Made by a program: the position numbers and the translations under genes
Part shown: in pieces, positions 1 through 8,011 of the stretch
How the letters are laid out: every line of letters starts with the position of its first letter
Position numbering within the stretch: the first letter of the stretch is position 1
Assembly: GCA_035539855.1 (NCBI GenBank)
Contig: DATLHO010000093.1
Span: forward strand, 1-35,571
Reading direction: 5' to 3'
Source of the DNA: DATLHO01 sp035539855
GTDB lineage: Bacteria; Bacteroidota; Ignavibacteria; OLB7
Length of the DNA stretch: 35,571 nt
Notes under the pieces: model-generated
Told to the model about the DNA's origin: nothing
Databases searched by the model: none
The model's input: only the letters and a program-made list of their open reading frames with translations

Positions 1-2471
1 CGTCGCGCGTGCTCGAACGGAACACTGCCCGTGAACGTGGCCAGCTCGCCTTCCTGACCCGTGAACTTCAGCGGCGTCGCGACGCCGTCGACGATCATGC
101 CGTCGGCATCGACGGCGCCGGAGTAGGCCTCGATGCGCAGCTCGCCCGCCGAAAGCGAACCGACCGCGACCTGTGCGGTGATCTGCACCTGCTGTCCGAT
201 GCGATAGACGTCGGCCTTGGCCGTCGAGACGCGGGCGATCCTGACGCCGGGCCAGATCTCGCGCACGCGCCGCTTCCACGCGATCAGCCCGCGCGCGGCG
301 TGGCCGCTGCCTTCGCGGAGCTGGATGTAGCGGATCGAGCACGGGAAGTAGAAACGCTCCGCATACTCGCGCACCATCCGCTCCGCGCTGAAGCGCGCCA
401 GCAGCGTTGCGATCGATCGCTTCTGCATGCGCACCCACTCGTGCGGCACGCCGTCGCCACCGCGGTCGTAGAACGCGCCGACGACGCTCTCCTCGAGCGT
501 GCGGTAGAGTTGTCGCGATTCGAATTCGTCCTGGTGCTCGTGGTCGGCGAACTGGCGCTCGCCGCCGAGGGCGAATCCGTTGGTGCCGTCATATCCCTCC
601 GGCCACCACCCGTCGAGCACCGAGAGGTTGAGCGTGCCGTTGATGGCGGCCTTCATGCCGCTGGTGCCCGAGGCTTCGAGCGGACGGCGGGGCGTGTTCA
701 GCCAGACGTCGCATCCCTGCACCATGTGCCGCGCGACCGCCATGTCGTAATCCTCGAGGAACACAATCTTGCCCTCGAGCCCGCTCTCGCGGATGAACGT
801 GCTGACGCCGCGCACGAACTCCTTGCCCGGCTGGTCCTTCGGATGCGCCTTGCCGGCGAAGATCATCTGCACCGGTCGCTCGGTGCTGGTGAACAGCCGG
901 TAGGCGCGCTCCTGGTCACGGAACAGCAGCGTCGCGCGCTTGTACGTCGCAAAGCGGCGCGCGAAGCCGATCGTCAGCGCATCTGGATCGAGGATCTTCG
1001 AGAGATCGCGCCCGCGCTCCGACCGCGTGTACATCTCGGCCTGACGCTCGACGACGCGCCGGTGCACGTAGTCGACGAGCTGCGTGCGCAGCGACGCCAT
1101 CGTCGCCCACACGTCGTCGTCGGGGATCGACTCGACCGCCGACCAGAACGCGGGGTCGGCCAGGTGCTCGCGCCAGTCCGCCGGCAGGTGCCGGTCGAGC
1201 ATCGCGGTCACCGGGTCGGAGATCCACGTCATCGTGTGCACGCCGTTGGTGATCCCGGCGATCGGAATCTCGTCCGGCGTGAAGCCCGGCCAGAGCTTCT
1301 GCCACATGTCGCGCGAGACCTCACCGTGAAGCTGGCTGACGCCGTTGTGCTTCGTCGAGAGCTTCAGCGCGAGCACCGTCATCGAGAACGGCTCGGCGTG
1401 GTCGTGCGCGTTGACGCGGCCAAGCGACATGAACTGATCGCGTCCCATGCCCAGCCGCGGCCAGTAGTGCGTGAAGTAGCGGTCGATGAGCTCCGGAGGA
1501 AACGCGTCGTGTCCTGCCGGCACCGGCGTGTGGGTCGTGAAGATCGCGCCGGCCGCGGAGATCTCGGCGGCCTCGGCGAACGACAGGCCGTGCTCCTCCA
1601 TCAGCAGCCGCGCCCGCTCGAGCATCAGGAACGCGCTGTGGCCCTCGTTCGAGTGCGTGACCGTCGGCCTGATCCCGAGCGCCAGCAGCGCGCGCATGCC
1701 GCCGATGCCGAGGATCATCTCCTGCATGATCCGCGTCTCCTGATCGCCGCCGTAGAGGTAGTCGGCGATGTCGCGGTACTTGCTCAGCGGGTTCTCGCGG
1801 ATGTTCGTGTCGAGCAGGTAGACCGGCACGCGTCCGACCTGCAGCTTCCAGACGCCGGCGTAGACGACGGCCTCCGGGAACTCGACGCCGATGCGCAGCG
1901 GCCGGCCCTCGGCGTCGCGGACCTCTTCGAGCGGAAGCACCGATGGGTCGTTGAAGTCGTAGCTCTCGATCTGCGTACCGTCGAGGGTGAGCCGCTGCTG
2001 GAAGTAGCCCATCTGGTACATCAACCCGACACACACGAACGGCAGGCCGAGATCGCTCGCGGCCTTCGTGTGATCGCCCGAGAGCACGCCGAGGCCGCCG
2101 GAATACAGCGGCACCGATTCGTGCAGGCCGAACTCCGCCGAGAAGTACGCGATGACGTTGTCGGACTGCAGGCTGCGGTCGCCGTACCAGTTGCGACCCT
2201 CGAGGTAGCGATCGAGCTCGGCCAGCGCGCCGCCGTAGCGCACGAGGAAGTCGGCGTCGGACGCGAGCTGCTCGAGGCGCTCCGGCGCAAGACGCTGGAG
2301 CACCTTCAGCGGTTGATGATTCGTCTGGTGCCAGAGCTCCGGGTCGATCGAACGAAGGAATTCACGGATCGTCCCGTTCCACGTCCAGTACAGATTGACA
2401 CAGAGCTCGGTCAGCCGGGCAAGTCCCTCTGGGAACTTCCCGGCGACGGTAAAGGTGACGATCGGGCGCAT
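1..2471 (-). CDS. glgP: alpha-glucan (glycogen/maltodextrin) phosphorylase, C-terminus off the left edge
   Basis: Cytoplasmic glycosyltransferase (GT35) that uses phosphate to release glucose-1-phosphate from storage glucans or maltodextrins. The minus strand reads open from ATG at 2471 to the window edge, 823 codons. The N-terminus (MRPIVTFTVAGKFPEG, then NLYWTWN and LWHQTNHQPL) is the DUF3417-type leader of the long bacterial/archaeal phosphorylases. Next come YFSAEFGLHESVPLYSGGLG, THTPVPAGHDAF, NGVHTMTWIS and the PLP-site segment EASGTSGMKAAINGT, with the pyridoxal lysine at about K607. The last part, after about residue 700, is the C-terminal extension of this subfamily and is incomplete. 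Transcribed divergently from the gene at 2664, with a TATCTTCG box about 60 bases upstream. The identification is firm; glycogen versus maltodextrin preference cannot be read from sequence. Confidence 0.95.
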   Translation of the reverse strand, partial: MRPIVTFTVAGKFPEGLARLTELCVNLYWTWNGTIREFLRSIDPELWHQTNHQPLKVLQRLAPERLEQLASDADFLVRYGGALAELDRYLEGRNWYGDRSLQSDNVIAYFSAEFGLHESVPLYSGGLGVLSGDHTKAASDLGLPFVCVGLMYQMGYFQQRLTLDGTQIESYDFNDPSVLPLEEVRDAEGRPLRIGVEFPEAVVYAGVWKLQVGRVPVYLLDTNIRENPLSKYRDIADYLYGGDQETRIMQEMILGIGGMRALLALGIRPTVTHSNEGHSAFLMLERARLLMEEHGLSFAEAAEISAAGAIFTTHTPVPAGHDAFPPELIDRYFTHYWPRLGMGRDQFMSLGRVNAHDHAEPFSMTVLALKLSTKHNGVSQLHGEVSRDMWQKLWPGFTPDEIPIAGITNGVHTMTWISDPVTAMLDRHLPADWREHLADPAFWSAVESIPDDDVWATMASLRTQLVDYVHRRVVERQAEMYTRSERGRDLSKILDPDALTIGFARRFATYKRATLLFRDQERAYRLFTSTERPVQMIFAGKAHPKDQPGKEFVRGVSTFIRESGLEGKIVFLEDYDMAVARHMVQGCDVWLNTPRRPLEASGTSGMKAAINGTLNLSVLDGWWPEGYDGTNGFALGGERQFADHEHQDEFESRQLYRTLEESVVGAFYDRGGDGVPHEWVRMQKRSIATLLARFSAERMVREYAERFYFPCSIRYIQLREGSGHAARGLIAWKRRVREIWPGVRIARVSTAKADVYRIGQQVQITAQVAVGSLSAGELRIEAYSGAVDADGMIVDGVATPLKFTGQEGELATFTGSVPFEHAR

Positions 2472-2530
2472 ACGTAAGGATGGGTTGTGGCTCGCGGCGA
2501 CCGCGCGGGACGGCGCCTCCTGAGCGGGGG

Positions 2531-2538
2531 CGAAGATA
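2531..2538 (-). promoter_or_regulatory. candidate promoter box TATCTTCG upstream of glgP
   Basis: On the minus strand TATCTTCG lies 60 bases before the glgP ATG, in a position suitable for a -10/-7 element. The same TATCTT core occurs before several other genes here (9826, 15990, 27790, 30382). No convincing -33/-35 element is visible. Confidence 0.35.
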
Positions 2539-2663
2539 CAAATCCCGGACCGCAGTCCCGGCGGTCGTTTCATCGTTGCCGCCGCGCTCGTAACTTCCTC
2601 GCCCGAACGATCGCCGCGGCGCGCGCGCCGCTTTCGCCAACCGAACTGTTGCGACATCGATCC

Positions 2664-3563
2664 GTGACTTCGAAGGAGCTTCACCAGCAGATTGCCGCGT
2701 TCGTCGCCGACGGGCTCGACGAACAGGAGTACCGCAGCCGCGCACGCACGGCGGTGCGACCGTGCGAAGATTGCGGTCGCACGTTCACGCGCGATCTCGC
2801 CGCGCGCCTCGCGCTCTCCGGCTCCGGTCGACAGGAGCCCCCGCCCGATGAGCGCGGAGGGCTGCTCGAAAACGGCGTCGAGGACCGCGACGAGGCTGCG
2901 GAGCGTACTGCGCTGCGCGAGCACGCGCCGACGCAGCAGCCCGGAGCGCTCGAGCGCGTGCTCGGCGACCTGGTCTCGCCTGCTGGCATCGTCCTGGCGG
3001 CGCTGGCACTCGTGCTCGCGGCAGGGTGGATGGTGCGTCCGGAGGAGACCGTCGGAGGACTCACGCTGCGCACCGCCGACGAGGCGGTCCCGGTGGAGGT
3101 CACCGCGTCGCAGCCGCAGAACCTCTTCAACGAGGCCGTCCGGGTGTTTGCGCTGCTGCGCCGTGGGGAGATGGAGGTGCAGGTGCCGGGGGAGAAGCGG
3201 CTCGCGGTCGAAGAATATTTCGCGGCCAACGGCGTCGGCTACTCGGCTCGCTTCCCCAACATCGCGCTGCCGCTGACCGGAGGCATCGTCAGCCGCTACG
3301 GCGATCGCGCGTTCGCACAGCTCGTGTACTCGTCGAAGGATCGCGCCGTCTACGTCTTCGAAGTGCCGACGACCGAGCTCCGCGAAGGCAAGCGGCTCTA
3401 CGTCACCCAGGACATCCTCGAGCGCCTCGAGCGCGGCGAGAGAATCCGGGAACTGACCTCCGAAGGGGAGAGCCTCGTGATGTTCCGTGATGGCGACCTC
3501 GTGATCACCGCGGTCGGCAACATGGAGCCCGAGGAGCTCTCGCGGTTCGTCCGCGGTGCATGA
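2664..3563 (+). CDS. single-pass membrane protein with degenerate anti-sigma-like N-terminus
   Basis: 299 residues from GTG 2664, chosen because the upstream part of the open frame looks non-coding and the protein then begins TSKELHQQIAAFVADGLDEQ, a layout seen in zinc-binding anti-sigma factors. A CxxC pair (C34, C37) is present, but the usual HxxxCxxC motif is missing: position 30 is Ala. An acidic linker (about 58-95) leads to one transmembrane helix (about 107-124, ending GWMV) and a roughly 170-residue C-terminal domain with no obvious second membrane segment, probably extracytoplasmic. No sigma gene is adjacent; the nearest (7052) is 3.5 kb away. It could be an orphan anti-sigma factor or an unrelated membrane protein. 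I do not recognise the C-terminal domain. Confidence 0.7.
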   Translation: MTSKELHQQIAAFVADGLDEQEYRSRARTAVRPCEDCGRTFTRDLAARLALSGSGRQEPPPDERGGLLENGVEDRDEAAERTALREHAPTQQPGALERVLGDLVSPAGIVLAALALVLAAGWMVRPEETVGGLTLRTADEAVPVEVTASQPQNLFNEAVRVFALLRRGEMEVQVPGEKRLAVEEYFAANGVGYSARFPNIALPLTGGIVSRYGDRAFAQLVYSSKDRAVYVFEVPTTELREGKRLYVTQDILERLERGERIRELTSEGESLVMFRDGDLVITAVGNMEPEELSRFVRGA

Positions 3564-3680
3564 CGATCGGCACGCACCGTCGCATCACAGGACGCCCGGC
3601 CCATGCATTCGGTGATCGCACCAGTACCGTGATCCGCACCCATTGAGTTCTTACCGCTTCCAACAGATTTCGGACGCACA

Positions 3681-4310
3681 ATGAAGCTTCGCCTCATACT
3701 CCCGCTCGCGATCGCCACGCTCGCCGTCGCCGGCTGCAACACGACGAAGACCGACCAGCGCGCCGACAGCGGCAGCACGGCCGGGACGACGCCGTCCGGC
3801 TCGACCGGCGGCGCACTCGGTGGCGGAGCACCGCAGGCGGCGCCTCGCGTCGGATCGTTCGGCTCCGTCAGCGAGACATCCGACAAGGCCATGGCCGCCG
3901 ACTTCGGCTGGACCGACGTCAGCGGCGATCACAAGCTCAGCGATTATCGCGGCAAGGTGGTGTTCATCAACTTCTGGGGAACCTGGTGCCCGCCGTGCCG
4001 GCGCGAGCTTCCGTCGCTCATCAAGCTGCGCGAGGAGCTCGGTCAGGAGAAGTTCGAGATCATCGGCATCAACGTCGGCGAGCAGCCGCGCGACGGCTCG
4101 AGCGTCGAGGCTCACGTCGCGAAGTTCGCGACCGCGAACAAGATCATGTACCCGCTGGTCATCGGCGACGAAGCGCTCGTCAACGCCTACGGCGGCATCC
4201 AGGTCGTTCCCACGACGTTCGTCGTCGACGGCACGGGCAGGATCGTCGAGCGCATCGAGGGCTCGCGCGACGAGGCCGGCTTCCGCGCGCTCATCGAAAA
4301 GGCGATGTGA
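3681..4310 (+). CDS. TlpA/ResA-like thioredoxin-fold lipoprotein
   Basis: 209 residues. The N-terminus MKLRLILPLAIATLAVAGC is a lipoprotein signal with lipobox VAGC (C19), followed by a Ser/Thr/Gly-rich linker (about 20-60). The thioredoxin domain has NFWGTWCPPCRREL with redox cysteines C103 and C106, and the cis-proline segment VVPTTFVVDGTGRI. WCPPC is typical of TlpA/ResA-type thiol reductants acting outside the cytoplasmic membrane, for example in cytochrome c maturation or oxidative-damage repair. No cytochrome c genes lie nearby, so the substrate is unknown. The stop overlaps the GTG start of the following methyltransferase gene, so the two are probably co-transcribed and translationally coupled. 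Confidence 0.9.
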   Translation: MKLRLILPLAIATLAVAGCNTTKTDQRADSGSTAGTTPSGSTGGALGGGAPQAAPRVGSFGSVSETSDKAMAADFGWTDVSGDHKLSDYRGKVVFINFWGTWCPPCRRELPSLIKLREELGQEKFEIIGINVGEQPRDGSSVEAHVAKFATANKIMYPLVIGDEALVNAYGGIQVVPTTFVVDGTGRIVERIEGSRDEAGFRALIEKAM

Positions 4311-5056
4311 TCGTCGAGGCGATCTCGAAATCGCGCGCGACGCTCGTTCGCGCGCTGCACCGACGGAAGGGGCGCCGCGAGCACGGCGCATTCCTCGCCG
4401 AAGGGGAGCGCACGCTCGACGAGCTCGCCCGCAGCGACGCGTCGCTGCGCTTCGGCTTCGCGAGGTCCGAGCGGCTCGAGCTGCTCGGAGCGATCTTCCC
4501 CGGTCTGCCGATCTTCGGTGTCGACGAGCGGCTCGACGGACTCTTCGCGACCGAGAGCCCACAGGGACTTGCGGTCGTCGTCGAGATGCCCGAGCCCGCG
4601 TCGCTCGAAGAGCTCGATGAGCTCGACCCACCGCTGCTGGTGCTCGATGGCGTCGCCGATCCCGGCAACGTCGGAACGATCGTCCGGAGCGCGGAGTGGT
4701 TCGGCATGGGTGGGGTGGTGCTGCTGTCGGGATGTGCCGATCCCTTCAATCCAAAATCGGTGCGCGCCTCGATGGGATCGCTCGTGCGCGTGCCGATCGT
4801 CGAGGTCGCGGCAACAGAGCTGGCGGCGCTCGATCGACCGCTCTTCGTGCTCGATGCCGGCGGAGGCCTCACACTGGGCCGCGATCCGTTGCCGCGCCGG
4901 GGCGCGTATGCAATCGGCAGCGAGGCGCACGGCGTCTCGGCCGAGGTCGCGTTGCGCGGCGCGGGCGTGTCGATCGCAGGCGCCGGACACGTTGAGTCGC
5001 TCAACGCCGCCGTCGCCGCTTCGATTCTCTGCTACGAGCTATCGCGAATCGCGTAG
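4307..5056 (+). CDS. SpoU/TrmH-family RNA 2'-O-methyltransferase
   Basis: 249 residues from GTG 4307, which overlaps the TGA of the upstream gene (4308-4310); the protein then begins VIVEAISKSRATLVRAL, the normal N-terminal substrate-binding region of the family. SPOUT motifs are clear: LDGVADPGNVGTIVRSAEWF (motif 1), NPKSVRASMGSLVRVP, YAIGSEAHGVS (motif 2) and SLNAAVAASILCYEL (motif 3), forming the trefoil-knot SAM site. It transfers a methyl group to a ribose 2'-OH in tRNA or rRNA; the exact nucleotide cannot be assigned. The last 18 bases overlap the 3' end of the convergent phosphatase gene, so no terminator separates them. Confidence 0.92.
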   Translation: MIVEAISKSRATLVRALHRRKGRREHGAFLAEGERTLDELARSDASLRFGFARSERLELLGAIFPGLPIFGVDERLDGLFATESPQGLAVVVEMPEPASLEELDELDPPLLVLDGVADPGNVGTIVRSAEWFGMGGVVLLSGCADPFNPKSVRASMGSLVRVPIVEVAATELAALDRPLFVLDAGGGLTLGRDPLPRRGAYAIGSEAHGVSAEVALRGAGVSIAGAGHVESLNAAVAASILCYELSRIA

Positions 5057-6232
5057 CGCGCCACTCTCGTCGATCACGAACGAGCTGCGGCCGCCGCCCA
5101 TGTCGAGCGCCGCGCCGTCGCGGCCGTCGACGAAATCCACCCTCAATCCTCCATCGACGAACGTCGCGGTCACGAACCCCGGCGCGCTGCGTCCCTGCCA
5201 GTCGGGGTCGTTGCGCGGATGGCTGAACTCGCGTGGCGGGGCCGGAGACTTCACGCGGTCGGCCTTCGATCCGGCGCCGCTGATGACGAAGACCTTCGGA
5301 CACACCGCGCAGCCGTCGTCCGGATAATGCATCAACTGCATGCTGTGCTCGTGTCCTGCGATCAGCATCTGGATGCGCGCGCCGGCGCGGTCGATGCGCG
5401 TATTGAGCGAATCGATGTAGCGGCCGTAGCGCTCGGAGCAGTTGTCCTGCGTCGAGAAGAACTCGTAGACATAGCGAAACGGATCCTGTCCGTCGCCGAG
5501 GCAGTTGCCGATGTAGCCGACGCGATTGAGCGAGGGCATCCAGCGACGCCAGCCGGCGTGCTCGCCGATCGTGCGCGTCGAGTGATGCGCCGCGAGGATC
5601 CTCCAGCGCACGCCCGGCGCCATGGCCGAGGCGCGGAGCATGCTCTCGAGCAGCTCGAGAGGGCGTCCCCAGAAGATCGTCGGCCGTGTGAGGAGGTAGG
5701 AGCTGTCGAAGAGAATGAACTCGACGGAGTCGGCGCTCCCTTCGGCGACCGCGCGGCGGACGCTCAGGGGACGGTAGTAGCTGAACGTCCATTCCTCGAT
5801 CGCCCGCTCGCGCTCGTTGCCGGTGACGCAGAATCCGTAGGGGATCGTATTGACCGAGCGGCAGTAGTAATCGTGGTTGCCGGTGATCGCGTGGACGTTC
5901 TCGCGCCCTATCCGCCGCATCAGCGCGCGGTACGGATCGATCACCGCGTCGCGCAGCGTCCGCCAGCTCTCGTCGCCCGTGTTGAGTCCGCTCGGATAGA
6001 AGTTGTCGCCGAGGAAGAGCATCATCGAGGGCGGCGTGCCGGAGGATGTCATCGATGCGGCGGTCGCATTGACGGCCGCCGCGGTCGAGGTGTGGATCTC
6101 GCCGGGCTGCCCCGCGTCGCCGATCGCGATGAACGAGAACGGCCTCCGCGGCTGCGCGCTCGAGGGCGGCGCGAGCAGCAGCAGGAACGTTGCGATGAGG
6201 AGACCGAGGAGGCTCGTGGTGGGAGGGATCAT
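5039..6232 (-). CDS. secreted calcineurin-like metallophosphoesterase (purple-acid-phosphatase type)
   Basis: 397 residues from ATG 6232. A GTG at 6274 is possible, but the ATG puts the signal peptide at the terminus: MIPPTTSLLGLLIATF followed by LLLLAPPSSAQ, with cleavage likely after SAQ. The metal-binding blocks of the calcineurin-like superfamily follow in order: AIGDAGQ, FLGDNFYPSG, ITGNHDYY, ILAAHHS and IAGHEHSMQ. The spacing resembles tartrate-resistant acid phosphatases, so the protein is probably a periplasmic or extracellular phosphomonoesterase. Several cysteines (YCRS, NCLGD, DNCSERY, GCAVCPK) may form disulphides. Divergent from the TetR gene, with a palindrome between them; tail-to-tail with the RNA methyltransferase, overlapping by 18 bases. 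Confidence 0.9.
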   Translation of the reverse strand: MIPPTTSLLGLLIATFLLLLAPPSSAQPRRPFSFIAIGDAGQPGEIHTSTAAAVNATAASMTSSGTPPSMMLFLGDNFYPSGLNTGDESWRTLRDAVIDPYRALMRRIGRENVHAITGNHDYYCRSVNTIPYGFCVTGNERERAIEEWTFSYYRPLSVRRAVAEGSADSVEFILFDSSYLLTRPTIFWGRPLELLESMLRASAMAPGVRWRILAAHHSTRTIGEHAGWRRWMPSLNRVGYIGNCLGDGQDPFRYVYEFFSTQDNCSERYGRYIDSLNTRIDRAGARIQMLIAGHEHSMQLMHYPDDGCAVCPKVFVISGAGSKADRVKSPAPPREFSHPRNDPDWQGRSAPGFVTATFVDGGLRVDFVDGRDGAALDMGGGRSSFVIDESGALRDSR

Positions 6233-6255
6233 TGTACTAACTTCGACAAACCAGT

Positions 6256-6265
6256 CCTTCGAAGG
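6256..6265. promoter_or_regulatory. 10-bp palindrome, possible TetR operator
   Basis: CCTTCGAAGG is a perfect palindrome in the 72-base space between two divergent start codons (phosphatase 6232, tetR 6305). A second CTTCGA lies at 6241-6246. Position and symmetry fit an autoregulatory TetR operator controlling both genes, but ten bases of symmetry is modest evidence. Confidence 0.3.
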
Positions 6266-6304
6266 CGACCGCACGGGTCGACACTACGCTACTCTTCATC
6301 CCTG

Positions 6305-6952
6305 ATGGATCTTCGCCGCCAGATTCTCGATGCTTCCCGACAGATCCTCATCGAGCAGGGCTACGGCGCGCTGTCGCTGCGACGCATCGCGTCGATGATC
6401 GGTTGCTCCGCCACGGCGATCTACCTGTACTTCGACAACCGCGACGCGCTCGTGCACTCGCTCATCGACGAGGGCTTCGACCTGCTGTACGATCGGGTCG
6501 CCTCCGCCGCGGCGAGCCCGCGCGATCCCCACGACGCACTGGACGGACTTCGTAGAATCGCGTGGGAATATATCGCCTTCGGTCTGGAAAATCCCGAGTA
6601 CTACGAGATCATGTTCCTTCTGAACCCGCGCGAGATGGCCCGCTTCCCGACCGAGAAGTACCGTCGCGCCGCGCGCAGCATGGAGCCGTTTGCCGACGAG
6701 CTCCGCGCCGGCATCGCCGCCGGACGCCTGCGCGCGGTCGATCCGCGCGGGTTCGTCAACGTCGTCTGGGCGTCGCTGCACGGGGGCACCGCGATCGTTC
6801 TTGCTCGCCGGCTCGACGTGCGCATCGACCGCGAGCGCTTCCTGCGCGCGCTGCTCGAGAACACGCTGCTCGGTGTCGCTCTCGATCCGGCGATCCACGC
6901 CGAGCCCACCGCCGAGCCCGCACTGCGCGCCGTCGATGCCCGGCGCGCGTGA
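6305..6952 (+). CDS. TetR/AcrR-family transcriptional regulator
   Basis: 215 residues from ATG 6305. The N-terminal helix-turn-helix is canonical: ILDASRQILIEQGYGALSLR, then RRIASMIGCSATAIYLYFDN and RDALVHSLIDEGFDLL (about residues 6-60). The C-terminal ligand and dimerisation region (about 80-200) contains WEYIAFGLENPEYYEIMF and NVVWASLHGGTAIVLA, similar to the WHG-type TetR C-terminal domain. It is presumably a repressor of its own gene and perhaps of the divergent phosphatase; no pump or enzyme gene adjacent on the same strand indicates the ligand. Confidence 0.9.
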   Translation: MDLRRQILDASRQILIEQGYGALSLRRIASMIGCSATAIYLYFDNRDALVHSLIDEGFDLLYDRVASAAASPRDPHDALDGLRRIAWEYIAFGLENPEYYEIMFLLNPREMARFPTEKYRRAARSMEPFADELRAGIAAGRLRAVDPRGFVNVVWASLHGGTAIVLARRLDVRIDRERFLRALLENTLLGVALDPAIHAEPTAEPALRAVDARRA

Positions 6953-7051
6953 ATGCCCCGCACCATTTGCCGCCTCCCGGGAACCGATCGCGCGCCGCTG
7001 TCTCCAACCCCGCACAATGCCTGACCGCCTCCGAGGCCCAACGATCCGTGA

Positions 7052-7657
7052 ATGCGACAGCTCGCCGATGACGAACTCATACGCAGGACGCTCGCCGGCG
7101 AGGAGAGCGCGTTCGCGGAGCTCGTCCGGCGTTATCAGCGGCGCGTGGCGGTCATCGTGCGGAGCGTCATCGGAGGGATCGACGCCGAGGACCTCGCCGA
7201 CACCGCGCAGGAGATCTTCCTGCTGGCGTTCCGGGGACTCTCGTCGTTCCGCGGCGACGCGCAGTTCGCGACCTGGCTGACGCGCATCGCGCTGCGGCAC
7301 TGCTACCGCGAGGCGAAGCGTCAGCGCCGGCGCCGAACGCTGTTCGGCCCGTTCGCGCGGCGCGATTCCGAGCGCGAGCCCGCCGAGGAGCGCATCCCCG
7401 GCGACGCCCGGACAGATCGCGCCATGATCGCGACCGAGCGCCACGCGGCGGTCGTCGAAGCAATGGCCGTGCTGCCGGAGGAGTTCCGCACGGTGCTCGT
7501 GCTGCGGTTGGTCGAGGAGATGCCCGTCGAAGACGTCGCCGCCGCGCTCGGCATCTCGACCGGAACGGTGAAGAGCAGGCTCTTCCGCGCGAAGGAAAAA
7601 ATGCGCGAGCTGCTCGCAGGCTCCGAGCTGGAGTTCGAGCTCGGCCCCCAGGATTGA
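7052..7657 (+). CDS. ECF-type RNA polymerase sigma factor (RpoE-like)
   Basis: 201 residues. Region 2 covers about 20-90: AFAELVRRYQRRVAVIVRSV, DAEDLADTAQEIFLLAFRGL and ATWLTRIALRHCYREAKRQR. After a linker of about 40 residues, region 4 (about 130-190) has VLPEEFRTVLVLRLVEEMPV and DVAAALGISTGTVKSRLFRA, the helix-turn-helix that reads the -35 element. It begins a cluster with a small membrane protein, a Spy/CpxP-like protein and a secreted helical protein, an arrangement expected of envelope-stress sigma systems. The 99 bases between the TetR gene and this start show no clear promoter. Confidence 0.93.
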   Translation: MRQLADDELIRRTLAGEESAFAELVRRYQRRVAVIVRSVIGGIDAEDLADTAQEIFLLAFRGLSSFRGDAQFATWLTRIALRHCYREAKRQRRRRTLFGPFARRDSEREPAEERIPGDARTDRAMIATERHAAVVEAMAVLPEEFRTVLVLRLVEEMPVEDVAAALGISTGTVKSRLFRAKEKMRELLAGSELEFELGPQD

Positions 7658-7737
7658 GCACCGCGTAGGACACCGGCACGCAACACTCGATCTCGTCGGA
7701 CAATCGCACTCGTAGGACAGACGCACGACTGAACATC

Positions 7738-8001
7738 ATGGGCAATCTCGACAAGCTTCTCCGCGAGGTCTATCCTCCCGAGCTTCCGCTCGGTTTCGCC
7801 GAGCGCACCGCGCGCGCGGCGATGCAGCCGGCGGAGGGAGCGTTCTGGGAGATGCTGCTGTCGTTGAGTCCGCGCGCGGGGATCGCCATCGGCGCGCTCG
7901 CAACGGCGCTGGTCGTGGCCGGCTTCGTCGGCACGGGACCAGGCGTGATCGAGGCGATCGATCAGTATGCGGCGGTCGGGTCCATTCTGAGTCTTCCCTA
8001 A
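7738..8001 (+). CDS. small single-pass membrane protein, candidate anti-sigma factor
   Basis: 87 residues. The N-terminal 30 residues (MGNLDKLLREVYPPELPLGF) are cytoplasmic-looking and helical, and one transmembrane helix spans about 45-63 (GIAIGALATALVVAGFVGTG). It follows the ECF sigma gene after 80 bases and precedes the Spy-like gene after 10 bases. Short membrane proteins at this position are often anti-sigma factors, but no zinc motif or recognised anti-sigma domain is present. The assignment rests on position only; that it is a real gene is supported by the clean frame and tight packing. Confidence 0.65.
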   Translation: MGNLDKLLREVYPPELPLGFAERTARAAMQPAEGAFWEMLLSLSPRAGIAIGALATALVVAGFVGTGPGVIEAIDQYAAVGSILSLP

Positions 8002-8011
8002 AGCACCAGCC

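Noticed and set aside
9..2477. 822-codon plus-strand open frame
   Set aside because: It is the antisense shadow of glgP. The minus strand encodes all phosphorylase motifs, while the plus translation is Arg/Ala/Asp-rich with no family features.
6953..7051. Short open frame of about 24 codons before the sigma gene
   Set aside because: No ribosome site, no recognisable content and too short to separate from chance.
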